Assembly (NCBI GenBank): GCA_023935145.1
Contig: CM043700.1
Coordinates: 104,484,900 to 104,548,899, forward strand
Direction of reading: 5' to 3'
Length of the DNA: 64,000 bases
Source: Bretschneidera sinensis
Lineage: Eukaryota; Streptophyta; Magnoliopsida; Brassicales; Akaniaceae
Part shown: positions 52,624 through 63,547 of the stretch, in pieces
Position numbering within the stretch: the stretch's first letter is position 1
Layout: every line of letters starts with the position of its first letter
Notes under the pieces: generated by a model
Seen by the model: only the letters and a program-made list of their open reading frames with translations
Told to the model about the DNA's origin: nothing
Databases searched by the model: none
Made by a program: the position numbers and the translations under genes

Positions 52624-53898
52624 TGATTACACCCAAAGTATAACGCGGTAGTTGTAGCACAGCTTTGGGGTGTCGATTCCACAGGGAAAAGCGATCTACA
52701 AAGGAAAAGTGCAAACCTTAACACGAATGATAACCATCAAGTGAGAAGATATGAATAATGAAGTAATTGTGTAAATAGATTGAAATATATGATAAAGAAA
52801 CAACAAGGTTCCGGGAATCCTCCCTAGGTTCGTTGCCTTATTCCCATCTTGATTCAATTGTTTTATCTCGATTGCAAGTTTCACGTCCCAAACAAGCAAT
52901 CGGCAAATATTCAACTAAAGCACATATAAATCCTAATGTAATTGATATGAATTACTTTTACTTTCGATTTAAGCACACATGACCTATCTTATAGGTTTAT
53001 TAAGAAACGACAATATCGCAGTAATGGACAAACCTAAAAGATAAATCTACCGGACGCAATTACATCCAATAATCTTGACATAAGAAGAGCATGACTAGAC
53101 TTATATCAAAGATAAAGGTACAATCATTGGATTAAGAGAAAATCTTTTAATTAGATAAAAGAGTAACACATAACAATGTTTTGACAATAAATCCCAACTA
53201 TAACTGACTCAATAAAGAAAAATAAGAACAACTAAATCTAGGGATTCATCCCTTCGGCTTGCTTGGAGATTAGTTAGCCATGGGGATCATGCTTGAACAC
53301 TTTGATGAAGAGTGTGGCAGCCTTCTTGTGTTTCCCTGCCTTCCTAATTGTCCTTCTCTCAAACCCTAAGTGATCTATTTATAATACAAAAGGTCCAAGG
53401 GTGTTTTAGGGTTTAAACAACCATTAAGGTCCTAATTAGGTCATAACTCGGAGAAGGGGACCGTGTGCGCGCCGAGGCTCTCACTTCCTTGGGCATCGGC
53501 TCTGCCTGATCTTTGGCTTCTTCACTTTTTGGAGGCCGCGGCCCTCCCTAGTTCAGGCTGCAGCTTTGCCTGAAGCTCATTTCTTTCTCTTTTGGCTTGG
53601 TTCTAGAGGCCGAGGCTTGGATATTTCCAGGCCGCAGCGCACACACTCAAGACTTGATTTCTCTTCGTTTGTACAACCATGCCTTTTCACTGGTATGCCT
53701 CGAGTCTTTGTTCTTCAAGCCACGATAACTTTTCCTCCTCTTTTGAACTTAAAGTACCTGAAAATGCACCGAAATAGATCAATGATCCAAGAATGGCACT
53801 TTAGAGTTGTTAACGTATAAAACTGCAATTAAAACCTAAATCAACCCTAAAATGCTAGCAATTAAGTACTGTTAAGCTGCATTTTATGACTCTTATCA
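52624..53898 (-). repeat. ATH-6 3' LTR
   Basis: 1275 bp, TGATTACACC to CTTATCA on the plus strand, matching 62312-63547. TATAAATA on the minus strand at 53383-53376. GGCCGCGGC, CGGCTCTGCCTG and GGCCGCAGC words at 53460-53640 lie upstream of it. Confidence 0.95.
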
Positions 53899-53934
53899 CA
53901 ACCCCCATCTAGCTTATTGCTAGTCCCTAGCAAT
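53899..53934 (-). other. ATH-6 polypurine tract with upstream hairpin
   Basis: Minus strand: stem ATTGCTA/TAGCAAT (53934-53928, 53922-53916), loop GGGAC, then AAGCTAGATGGGGGTTG touching the LTR. Confidence 0.78.
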
Positions 53935-55270
53935 TCAAGCGAAAACAAGAGATGAATTCTACGGTAGGAATCAAAACAAAGTAAAGCAATGTTAGTATTA
54001 AACTAGGAGCAATTCACTTTCTATCTCAGAAATTGCATATAACACACAGCACATAGAATCATTAAATATCTCCCAAGTCCAAAAGTAATCCAAACATCAA
54101 TCTTTAAATTGTTATCGACTCTTAACATCCATCTTACCACAATCCATTAATCTGAACACCCGGATGATTTTATGCATAAAATTCGTGAATACAAGTCTTG
54201 GCCTCTAAAAACATAATAAGTTGTGTGACATCAATCACAAATCAAGCTCCATAGGCTTATTTTTCAAATCACTCTCCACTATTGTAGAAAAATCACACTA
54301 CATTGGATCAATAGGTCTTTAATAAGCTTGTAACGTTAGGCTAAGGTAAAGGTTAAGAAAGAACGGGAAGGATTCAATCAATAAAAGAACTTAATCTCTT
54401 AGTTTTAAACACAACATTCTTTTAAGCACTAAATAACCTCACTTCAATACCCGACTCTTTCAACCATTTTTTTTATAAGAGCATATCTCTCGATAAGTCA
54501 CCACTTTTCTTTTCTTTTCCTCTTTCTTTGCCATAATTCACTTCTTGTTTACTTTGGCATAAGAGCATTCACCTTCTTTTTCATTCTTTTCTTTTCTTTT
54601 CTTTTCCACAACCCCCAACTTATCTCTTTTAATGTAATTGGGTTATGGCAGTAATATATATATACTTTTTTCATATTTCCATCCTTACTCCTTTCAAGTG
54701 TTTCTCAACAAATGTGTGTAAGTTCTTTTAAAAGAAGGGTAAGGATAAAATATTTTTAGGCTCATAAGAGTAAGTAAATGGGTTATCGAAATATGCAAGG
54801 CTCAAATTCTTTTTCAAGAAAAAGGCTTAAACAGGTGACTAGCGATGAATATAGCAACGGTAAGTTTGAAAGGCTCAAACGGTTCAAAAATGGCCTATAT
54901 CATATCCTAAGCAATGTGCATTCTAGGAATTTGCCTCAAGTGATTACCAAATAAGTTCTAGAGCTTGTCGAGACCGCAAAAGTATTCACAAAGCAATCAC
55001 ACATAAAACTTCTCTAAATGTTTTTAGACTAATCATGCAATCTTACCACAAACCAGAGTCTCAAACCAAATGAAGATTGACACTTAAATCATTCTCAAAC
55101 CAAAGCAAGATTTAATTTCTTCTAAATGCTATATGCTATCACAATTAAGTTCATATCATTGACATATGAATTAACTCCAAGGCTTAACACAAAGCATACT
55201 AAAAACAAACAAAATAAAAAGGAAAAATGACACCAAGCAGTTCAATGGGAAAAAAAGAAATATGTTTCCT
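53935..55270 (-). other. ATH-6 3' non-coding region
   Basis: No gene seen. Parallel to ATH-2 11064-12423, with the same CT-rich block (about 54505-54610) and a TATATATATA run near 54655. Confidence 0.65.
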
Positions 55271-55309
55271 CCACCCCCAACTTAAAAATTGCATTATCCT
55301 CAATGTGAA
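55271..55309 (-). ncRNA. Hairpin plus G-tract module, ATH-6 upstream copy, decayed
   Basis: Minus strand: CACATTG-AGGA-TAATGCA, then ATTTTTAAGTTGGGGGTGG. Only about five pairs remain, one of them G-T; outer pairs are lost. 55310-55644 upstream holds non-coding sequence shared with ATH-2 (GGAGCACAATTTTCAGCT). Confidence 0.4.
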
Positions 55310-55644
55310 AGAAAAGGTAAAAGAAACTCCCTTTGTAAGCAAAAGTGCACAGGAGCTGAAAATTGTGCTCCACCACTTGAACTGCATGCCATGCGTCTTG
55401 TTGAAATTTCGATCTATAACATAGAAGAAAACAAACAAAAAAAAGCAACTGCGGTGTAACATTAAGATTCCCACCGTATATTAGGTTAACACATGAAATG
55501 GAAATAAATAAAAACTAAAATAAAGTACAAAAAACAAAATAAAATAACGAAAAGAAAGGCACAACAAATGTCAATACAGTTACCCAATAATAATAAGAAG
55601 AAAAAAATAAAAATAAAAAGGAACAAACAAGATAGAACCCAAAA

Positions 55645-56410
55645 CTAATCCTCTATGTCATCATCCTTTTCCTCATTCTCTTCATTTTCTTCATTCTCTT
55701 CACCTTCCTCAGGAGTTGGATCAAAAGATGAACTGGATATGGTGGTAAAGTGGGAAAGTGATCCATGTCACAACCAGTAGCGGAGGCAAGGTGTTGGTAC
55801 ATCTAACAAAAAGAAGAGTGCACTTCCGCTTGATAATCAGCTTGTCTAGCCAAGAATCGTTCTTGACGATCAAACCTATCATGCAAGAATTTCTTATGCT
55901 CATTAAAACAAATCTCTAAACACTCAAGGTGCTCCACAACAGTGACATGCCTAGGGGGAGGAAGGGTTGCAATTGCTGCTATCTCTCATGAAACTGGTGG
56001 CCTTGAGGCTTTAATCAGATTAAGCATGCTATCATTGATGGGTTTTTTAGGTTGCTGGGCTTCCTCATTAGGATTGTACTGGACTCCGGCTTGGATGCAT
56101 AATTGGATAATTAAGGAAGGGAAGTACAATCCAAGCTTTTGTTGCACAATGTGTATGATAGAATTGAATATAATTTGATTTCCAAAGTTGGAGAGAAGAA
56201 GGATTACCCACCAACTTGAAGTTTTCTTGATGAAACCAAAATCCTCTTAGTACCAAGCTTTTTGGAGAAATTTCTAACAAAATCTGTAATATTAGTGCTA
56301 AATCCTCCAAGAAATGATGTTAGAATCAAGAAATTTTGAGTAAGAGTTAGTGGGTAAGTGAGGGTTTGGAGAGAGGATGAGAGAGAGAGAAGTGTGTTGT
56401 GTTTCTCCAA
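55645..56410 (-). pseudogene. ATH-6 3' ORF, decayed
   Basis: A protein-like region after integrase, in several frames. N-part near 56400-56200 (TLTYPLTLTQNFLILTSFLG, NFSKKLGTKRILVSSRKLQV). Then FYHTHCATKAWIVLPFLNY, a block near 56000-55860 (EIAAIATLPPPRHVTVVEHL, ERFLARQADYQAEVHSS), MYQHLASATG and DMDHFPTLPPYPV. It closes with an acidic EENEENEENEEKDDDIED-stop at 55645. Athila elements carry such a 3' ORF, often called env-like; no membrane segment or signal peptide is evident here. Function not known. Confidence 0.55.
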
Positions 56411-56930
56411 GGTGAAATGTAGAAGATAATGTAGATTTAGGTTTTAAAAGGGCCAGTTCATGTGTTGGCAGATCAGGTGGAGCTGCGGCTCAGCCTAGTG
56501 GGTGCCACGGCTTGAAGGTGTGGGCGTGTGTGGGCATTCTGTGCAGTGCAGCGCGGCTAGAGTTGGGGTGCGGCGCTAGGTTGAGCAAACTGGGCCTCCT
56601 TGCTGCTGGGTGAGGCGCTCTGTTGGTGGGCTGAGGCGTGGGCTGCTGCAAGTGGGCCTGGTTCTAGTTAAAAAAAACTTGTTTGTTCCAAAAGAAAAAA
56701 ATAAAATAAAATTAGTCCAAATAAATAATAAAAATAATATTAAAAATCAGATTAAATTAAACTAAAAAGTAATATTGGAATAAACTTAATTAAAAACAAA
56801 ACAAACGAAACAAAAGAAAAATAAAAATGTACCTATGTGGTGTGGTTAAGGTGAATAGACCGGATCCATAAGTGGAATATCTTTCACCTTCGGATCTTGC
56901 CTATCAATTAAGATATTAAGGCACTGACCA
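56411..56930 (-). promoter_or_regulatory. Region between ATH-6 integrase and 3' ORF, promoter-like
   Basis: In transcription order: an AT-rich spacer (56930-56680), GC-rich words (GCCGCGCTGCACTGCAC, GAGCCGCAGCTCCACC, GCGCCGCACC) at 56660-56460, CTTTTAAAACC at about 56440, then a CT-rich leader (CTTCTCTCTCTCTCATCC). This mirrors the LTR U3. Promoter use is inferred. Confidence 0.4.
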
Positions 56931-56931
56931 T

Positions 56932-57830
56932 TTACTTTAAAAGTCCGACTATCTCTAGTATCCTCAATTTGCACCACCCCATTTGCAAAAACATTTTCAC
57001 TATAAAGGGGCTGGTCCACCTCGACTGAAGTTTTCCTGGATGCTTATGGAGTCTAGAATCGTATAAGAACACCTGATCGTTAGGTTTGAATGTTTTCCTC
57101 AAAATATTTTTATCATGAAACACTTTTATCTTCACCTTATACATTTTAGAGTTCTCATAAGCATCATTTCTTAACTCCTCTAACTCGGTTAACTGATATT
57201 TCCTAAGCTTACTCGCCTCACCTATATCAAAATTAAAAGACTTAATGGCCCAATAAGCTTGATGTTCGAGCTCCACAGGCAAGTGGCAAGGCTTCCCAAA
57301 AACAAGCCTATAAGGTGACATACCTAAGGGAGTTTTGAAAGCTGTATGGTAGGCCCAAAGCGCATCAACTAGTCTCAAAGACCAATCCTTGCGATCCAGG
57401 TTGACTGTTTTTTCTAAAATTTGTTTAATCTCCCTATTTGCAAGTTCTACTTGAGCACTTGTCTGAGAGTGGTAAGCTGTAGAGATCTTATGTAATACCC
57501 CATATTTTCTCATCAAAGCTTCAAAAGAACGGTTGCAAAAATGTGTACCTCGATCACTAATTATAACGCGTGGTGTACCAAATCGAGATAACACATTTTC
57601 TTTGAGAAATTTAATTACCGTTCTATTATCATTGCTTCGGCAAGCTGCTGCCTCTACCCATTTTGATACATAATCTATTGCCACAATGATATATTGATAT
57701 CCGAAGGAAGGAGAAAATGGTCCCATGAAATCAATGCCCCAACAATCAAAGATTTCAATCACTAAAATTGGGTTTAAGGGCATCATATTTCGATGAGACA
57801 CAGCTCCTAACTTTTAACACTTTTCATATG
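56932..57830 (-). pseudogene. ATH-6 integrase
   Basis: 289-residue open piece (57801-56932) preceded by a stop (EKC-stop-K, about 57815). DDE core: Asp in [15 protein letters not shown] (about 57740), Asp in [15 protein letters not shown] (about 57560), Glu in [19 protein letters not shown] (about 57450). C-terminal part: [18 protein letters not shown] and [18 protein letters not shown]. All catalytic acids kept. A frameshift near 57000 replaces the last residues. Frameshifted relative to RNase H. Confidence 0.9.
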
Positions 57831-58727
57831 AGCGACAATAGATGTTTGCATCTTTAAACAAGGTTGGCCAAGAAAATCCATACTGCAAAATTTTTGCAGC
57901 GGTTTTTTCATGGAAAAGTGGCCTCCACAAGCTTGGGAGTGACAAAATTCCAAGACACTGGCAATCTCTTCATTAGGGATGCAACGCCTTCAAATTTGGT
58001 CAGGGCAATACTTGAAAAGATAAGGGTCATCCCAATAAAAATTACATACCTTATACAAGAACTTCCTCGTGTCTTGAGTGCTCCAATCCATTGGTATCTC
58101 ACCTGTAGCCAAATAATTCACGATATGAGCAAACCATGGTAAAGAAGTAATGGAGAGTAATTGCTCTTCGAGGAAATCATCTTTGATTGGCAAGTCATCA
58201 TAGGTGTCCTCGAATGTGAGCCTCGAGAGATGGTCTGCTACCACATTCTCTACTCCTTTCTTATCCTTGATGGTGATGTCAAATTCTTGTAAGAGTAGGA
58301 TCCACCGTATTAGTCGTGCCTTAGCATCCTTCTTTGTAAGAAGGTACTTGAGAGCTGCATGATCTGTGAAGATAAGAATAGGAGAACCAATTAAATAAGA
58401 ACAAAACTTGTCCAAAGCAAATACTACAGCTAGCAATTCTTTTTCAGTGGTGGAGTAGTTCCTTTGAGCACTATTCAGGGTTTTACTAGCACAGTAAATA
58501 ACAAAAGGTTTTCCCTCCCTTCACTGTCCAAGAACAGCACCTACAGCAAAGTCACTAGCATCACACATGATTTCAAAGGGTAAAGTCCAATAAGGTGACT
58601 GCATTATAGGTGCTGAAGTAAGCTTTCCAATTAGCATTTTAAAGGCCTCGTGACAAGCTTGAGTCCACTCAAATGGGACATCTTTAACTAGGAGGGCACA
58701 TAGTAGTCTAGATATATTGGAAAAGTT
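57831..58727 (-). pseudogene. ATH-6 RNase H and linker to integrase
   Basis: After a stop right behind RT (RRFI-stop, 58728), the same frame continues: ALLVKDVPFEWTQACHEAF, CDASDFAVGAVLGQ, stop near 58521, then the open piece 58436-57990 ([54 protein letters not shown]). The last acids and the integrase zinc region are decayed between 57990 and 57830. Confidence 0.85.
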
Positions 58728-59795
58728 TTATATGAACCTCCTATAAAAACCAGCATGACCAAGGAAGGATCTTACATCCTTTACTGTCTTAGGTGTGGGC
58801 AATTTAGAGATTAAATCAATCTTAGATTGATCGACCTCTATCCCCTTAGAAAAAACAATATGCCCTAAGACAATACCAGATGGTACCATGAAATGACATT
58901 TTTCCCAATTTAAGACTAATTCCTTTTCTTCACAATGAACCAACACTCTTTCTAAATTCATTAAGCATGCCTCAAATGAAGATCCAAAAATAGTTAGGTC
59001 ATCCATAAAAACCTTCATGCAATTTTCAACCATGTCACTAAAAATGCTCATCATGCAACGTTGAAAAGTGGCAGGGGCATTACATAATCCAAATGGCATT
59101 CTACGAAAAGAATAAGTGCCAAAAAGACAAGTGAAAGTGGTTTTATCTTGGTCTTCTAATGCAATTTCAATTTGATAATAACCAGAATAACCATCTAGAA
59201 AATAGTAAAAAGGATGACCAGCTACACGCTCAAGAATTTGATCGATAAAAGGGAGTGGGAAATGGTCTTTCTGGGTGGCAGCATTTAATTTTCTATAATC
59301 AATGAACATTCGCCACCCAGTGACAACTTTTGTAGGGACTAACTCTCCTAGGTCATTCTTTACCACAGTGACTCTAGACTTTTTTGGAACGACTTGTATA
59401 GTACTTACCCATTTACTATCAACTATGGGATATATAATTCCCGCATCTAATAGTTTTAACATTTCATTCTTTACTACTTCTTTCATAGTGGGGTTAAGCC
59501 TACATTGAGGTTCTCTACGAGGATGGGTCCCTTCATCGAAATTTATCTTATGAGAACAGATCAGGGGACTAATACCTTTTAAATCAGCCATGCTCCAACC
59601 TAAGGATGATTTATATGCATTTAAGGTCCGAATTAATTTCTTACCTTGAGACTCAGATAATTCAGATGAGATAATAACAAGAAAAGTATCACTTGGACCA
59701 AGGAAAGCATACTTCAAACGCTTAGGTAGTGGCTTCAATTCGACTTTAAGTGCTTCCACACTTGAGGGGATTTGTTTCTCGCTTCTTTCGGGCAA
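58728..59795 (-). pseudogene. ATH-6 reverse transcriptase
   Basis: 355-residue open piece covering all of RT. Motifs: LKPLPKRLKYAFLGPSDTF, AGIIYPIVDSKWVSTIQVVP, GWRMFIDYRKLNAATQKDHF, FYYFLDGYSGYYQIEIALED, RRMPFGLCNAPATFQRCMM, catalytic FMDD in MKVFMDDLTIFGSSFEA (about 59020), NWEKCHFMV and RSFLGHAGFYRRF. Typical Athila wording. It is in the same frame as gag-protease, separated by one TAA (about 59813). RT domain itself looks unbroken. Confidence 0.93.
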
Positions 59796-59810
59796 CTCCT
59801 CAAACTTAGG

Positions 59811-60902
59811 TTACCATGCTCGAGTGCCATAATCCTGAGATTTATCAAAAATAGCACAAATATCAATTTTATCAGTTTTATCATTCATAGAATCAATCTC
59901 AAAATTAACAAGAAAATATTCAAGAGGATCAAAATCATGAGCTATAGAAACTCCCTCATCGATGAGTGACTCGATCGTGTATAAGTGGCGGTTCTCGTCC
60001 TCATCTTCGGGCTGTTTTGCAACATTAAAAATGTTCATTTTGAGGGTCATGTTTCCAAAGGACAGCTTCATGAGTCCATTCCTGCAATTAATTAGAGCAT
60101 TTGCAGTAGCAAGGAAAGGTCTACCCAAAATCAAAGGAATTTTAGAGTTAGTGTCAATAGCAGAAGTAGAATCAAGGATTAGAAAATCAACAGGATAGTA
60201 AAATTTATCAATTTGAATCAGAACATCCTCTACCACACCCCGGGGTACTTTGACTGAACGGTCAGCCAATTGCAATACCACAATGGTTGGTTTGATCTCT
60301 CCCAAACCCAGCTGTAAATAAATAGAAAATGGCATCAGATTTACACTAGCTTCTAAATCTAGCAATGCTTGTCCAACCTCATGATTTCCAATGCTACATG
60401 CAATGGTTGGACAGCTAGGATCCTTATATTTTGGGAGAATTCTTTGCTCAATTAAAGCACTAACTTGCTCTATTAGGAATACTGTTTTCTTTACATGGTA
60501 CTTCTTTTTAATTGTACACAAATCCTTGAGAACTTTTGCATAGGTAGGAACTTGTTTAATCATATGCAAAAGAGGAAGGTTAAGTTTTATTTGCCTCAAG
60601 TTCTCTAGAATTTCATTGTTTAGGTCCAAATTTTTCTTATTTGATTTTAAGGCTTGAGGGAATGGTGCCTTAACAGGGCTCTTGGTAACTTCAGGGTCCT
60701 TGGGCAGTTTAGCATGACTACTACTTTGACCCTTTTCCACATCCTCAGATTTGTTCGTTGTTGGGATGTGTAATGTTTTACCACTTCTTGTCACAATGTA
60801 ATTTACATTTTCTAGATTTGTTTGTGCCATGTGTTGACCATGGGGTGTGGCCTGAGTTTGGGAAGGGAACTTCCCTTGCTTATTCACACTCAAGGAGCCC
60901 AT
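59811..60902 (-). pseudogene. ATH-6 linker and aspartic protease
   Basis: 363-residue open piece. Linker with TRSGKTLHIPTTNKSED, then QIKLNLPLLHMIKQVPTYAK, protease LLDLEASVNLMPFSIYLQLG (about 60360-60310), DRSVKVPRGVVEDVLIQIDK and IPLILGRPFLATANALINC. The Gly of the Asp-Leu-Gly triad is Glu, likely inactivating. Ends in TAA right before the RT frame. Confidence 0.88.
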
Positions 60903-61139
60903 CAGTTTGGTGACTTGGCTCCTTATCTCTTTGTTATCTTCAACAACCTGTGTAATTAATGCCTCACACCTTTGGTTTGTTTTACCCTGTGCCTCAATAA
61001 AAGCATGTAAAGTGTCTTCTAATGAACTCCTAGAGGATGAAGGTGCATGATATGGTGCAGGGTACTGAGGGCTTCTTGTACATGCCTAAGGCATTACATT
61101 TTTCCTCGTGCATCTCTCTCATCTTAGCAAATATGGGAC

Positions 61140-62094
61140 ACTCTTGGGCGAGATGATTTACCCTGCCACACGCAAAACATGGTTATGAAGATTCGGCATG
61201 ATTAACCATGTGTGTTGGCTTTGAGCCTTTAGTTTTTAATACATTTAACTCCCTAGTAAGCATTTCGACCTTAGCTTTCAGGTTGTCTTCTTCCCTCGGA
61301 TGGTATATTCCACCACCACTAGGGTTTCCTACAGGTTGTGACCTATTTGTGCTTTCAGTAGCACTAGGTCCAGTCCAAGTGTAAGCTTTTTCAGCAAGCT
61401 CATTGAGGTACTCTATGGCCTCATCAGGATTTTTTTGCACAAATTCACCATTACACATCATCTCTACAAATTGGCGCTCTCTATAGGTAAGTGCCTCATA
61501 AAAGTAGCTCACTAAGTGCCAACTCTCATACTCATGGTGAGGACACATACTTAATAGCTCCTTAAATTTCTCCTAAGACTTATACAAAGTCTCGTTCTCC
61601 TTTTATACAAAAGTGGAGATTTGTCTTTTTAAAGCTTTGGTATTATGTTGAGGGAAGTATTTATTAAAGAAGACCTGGGTCATCTCATTCCATAACCCAA
61701 TAGATCGTGGTCTCAGGGAGTATAACCAACTCTTAGGTTTATCTTTCAAGGAGAAAGGAAAAAACTTGAGTCTCACAATATCATCAGTTGTATCTTGACT
61801 ATGAAAAGTCGCAACTACTTCCTCAAACTCCCTAATGTGTACATATGGGTTTTCGTTTTCCAAGCCATGAAATGTAGGGAGTAATTGTATCATCCCCGTT
61901 TTAAAATCTTGATGGAGGGTGTTGGCTGAAAATATGATGCATGATGGTGTGGCTGTTCGGCTAGGATGTAAATAATCTTTAAGTGTCCTAGCAACATTCT
62001 CATTGGGGTTTTCAGCCATGTTAGCAAAATTTTCTAAATTCTCATTTGGGTGTACACTAGGGTTTGATCTAGGCGAGGTTTCACTAACGGACAT
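61140..62094 (-). pseudogene. ATH-6 gag
   Basis: ATG at 62094 (MSVSETSPRSNPSVHPNENL). Capsid core in 62094-61603 and 61548-61183, same frame, split by stops: MIQLLPTFHGLENENPYVHI, RLKFFPFSLKDKPKSWL, MCPHHEYESWHLVSYFYEAL. Coiled coil (EEDNLKAKVEMLTRELNVLK), then zinc knuckle CFACGRVNHLAQEC (about 61175-61135, all ligands), with a stop just before it. Compared with ATH-2, about 110 bp are missing near 61066. 60903-61139 is decayed gag linker. Confidence 0.88.
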
Positions 62095-62289
62095 GGAAGG
62101 AAAGGGTAGCTCTATTTCGGGTCCTTTAGTGAATCTACCTTATGAATCTCTCGGTCTAAGCATACACCAAATGAGTTAAAGAGAAATAGATAAAACAGAA
62201 CAAATAAAATAAATCAAAAACTTACAGAAAGGAACAATAGTATCGCCTTGTTTTAGAGTTGACAATATTCCTTGTATGTAAGCACGTTT

Positions 62290-62311
62290 CCCCAGCAACG
62301 GCACCAAAATT
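62290..62311 (-). other. ATH-6 primer binding site
   Basis: The minus strand reads AATTTTGGTGCCGTTGCTGG next to the LTR; two transitions from the Athila site. Confidence 0.9.
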
Positions 62312-63547
62312 TGATTACGTCCAAAGTATAACGCGGTAGTTGTAGCACAGGTTTGGGGTGTCGATTCCACAGGGAAAAGTGATCTACAAAGGAAACGTGC
62401 AAACCTTAACACAAACGATAACCATCAAGTGAGAAGATATGAATAATGAAGTAATTGTGTAAATCGATTGAAATTTATGATAAAGAAACAAGAAGGTTTC
62501 GAGAATCCTCCCTAGGTTCATTGCCTTATTCCAATCTTGATTCAATTGTTTTATCTCGAATGCAAGTTTCACATCCCAAACAAGCAATCGGAAAATATTC
62601 AACTAAAGCATATATAAATCCTAATGTAATTGATATGAATTACTCTTACTTTCGATTTAAGCACACATGACCTATCCTATATGTTTATCAAGAAACAACA
62701 ATATATCTTAATGCAAATATCACAGTAATGGACAAACCTAAAAGATAAATCTACTAGACTCAATTACATCCAATAATCTTGACATAAGAAGAGCATGACT
62801 AGACTTTTATCAAAGATAAAGGTAAAATCACCGGATTAAGAGAAAATCCTTTAATTAGATAAAAGAGTGACACATAACAATGTTTTGATAATAAATCCTA
62901 ACTACAACTGAATCAATAAAGGAAAATAAGAACAACTACACCTAGGGATTCTTCCTTTCGCCTTGCTTGGAGATTAGTTAGCCATGGGGCTCATGCTTGA
63001 ACACTTTGATGAAGAGTGTGGCAGCCTTCTTGTGTTTCTAGCCTTCCTAATTGTCCTTCTCTCAAACCCTAAGTGATATACTTATAATACAAAAGGTCCA
63101 AGGGTGTTTTAGGGTTTAAACAACCATTAAGGTCCTAATTAGGTCATAACTCGGAGAAGGGGATCGTGTACGTGCCGTGGCTCTCACTTTCTTGGGCCGC
63201 GGCTCTGCCTGGTCTTTGGCTTCTTCAATTTCTGGAGGCCACGGCCCTCCCTAGTCCAGGCCGCGGCTCTACTTGAAGCTCATTTCTTGCTCTTTTGGCT
63301 TGGTTCTAGAAGCCGAGGCTTGGATATTTTCAGGCCGTAGCGAACACACTCAAGACATGATTTCTCTTCGTCTGTACAACCATGCCTTTACTCCAGTATG
63401 CCTTGAGTCTTTGTGCTTCAAGCAACGATAACTTTTCCTCCTCTTTTGAACTTAAAGTACCTGAAAATGCACCGAAATAGATCAATGATCCAAGAATGAT
63501 ACTTTAGAGTTGTTAACGTATAAAAGTGCAATTAAAACCTAAATCAA
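62312..63547 (-). repeat. ATH-6 5' LTR, truncated
   Basis: 1236 bp, matches the 3' LTR up to CCTAAATCAA and then switches to ATH-5 linker sequence. The outermost 54 bp and the target duplication are missing. Confidence 0.94.

Larger units (their letters stand above)
52624..63547 (-). mobile_element. ATH-6: nearly complete Athila-type element
   Basis: Minus-strand element with LTRs 52624-53898 and 62312-63547, primer site, gag, protease, RT, RNase H, integrase, a 3' ORF and the polypurine tract: the full Athila order. The 5' LTR lacks its first 54 bp because of a deletion that also took ATH-5 gag. At least four stops and three frameshifts break the genes. Related to ATH-2, which looks like a shortened form of this family. 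Confidence 0.95.
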
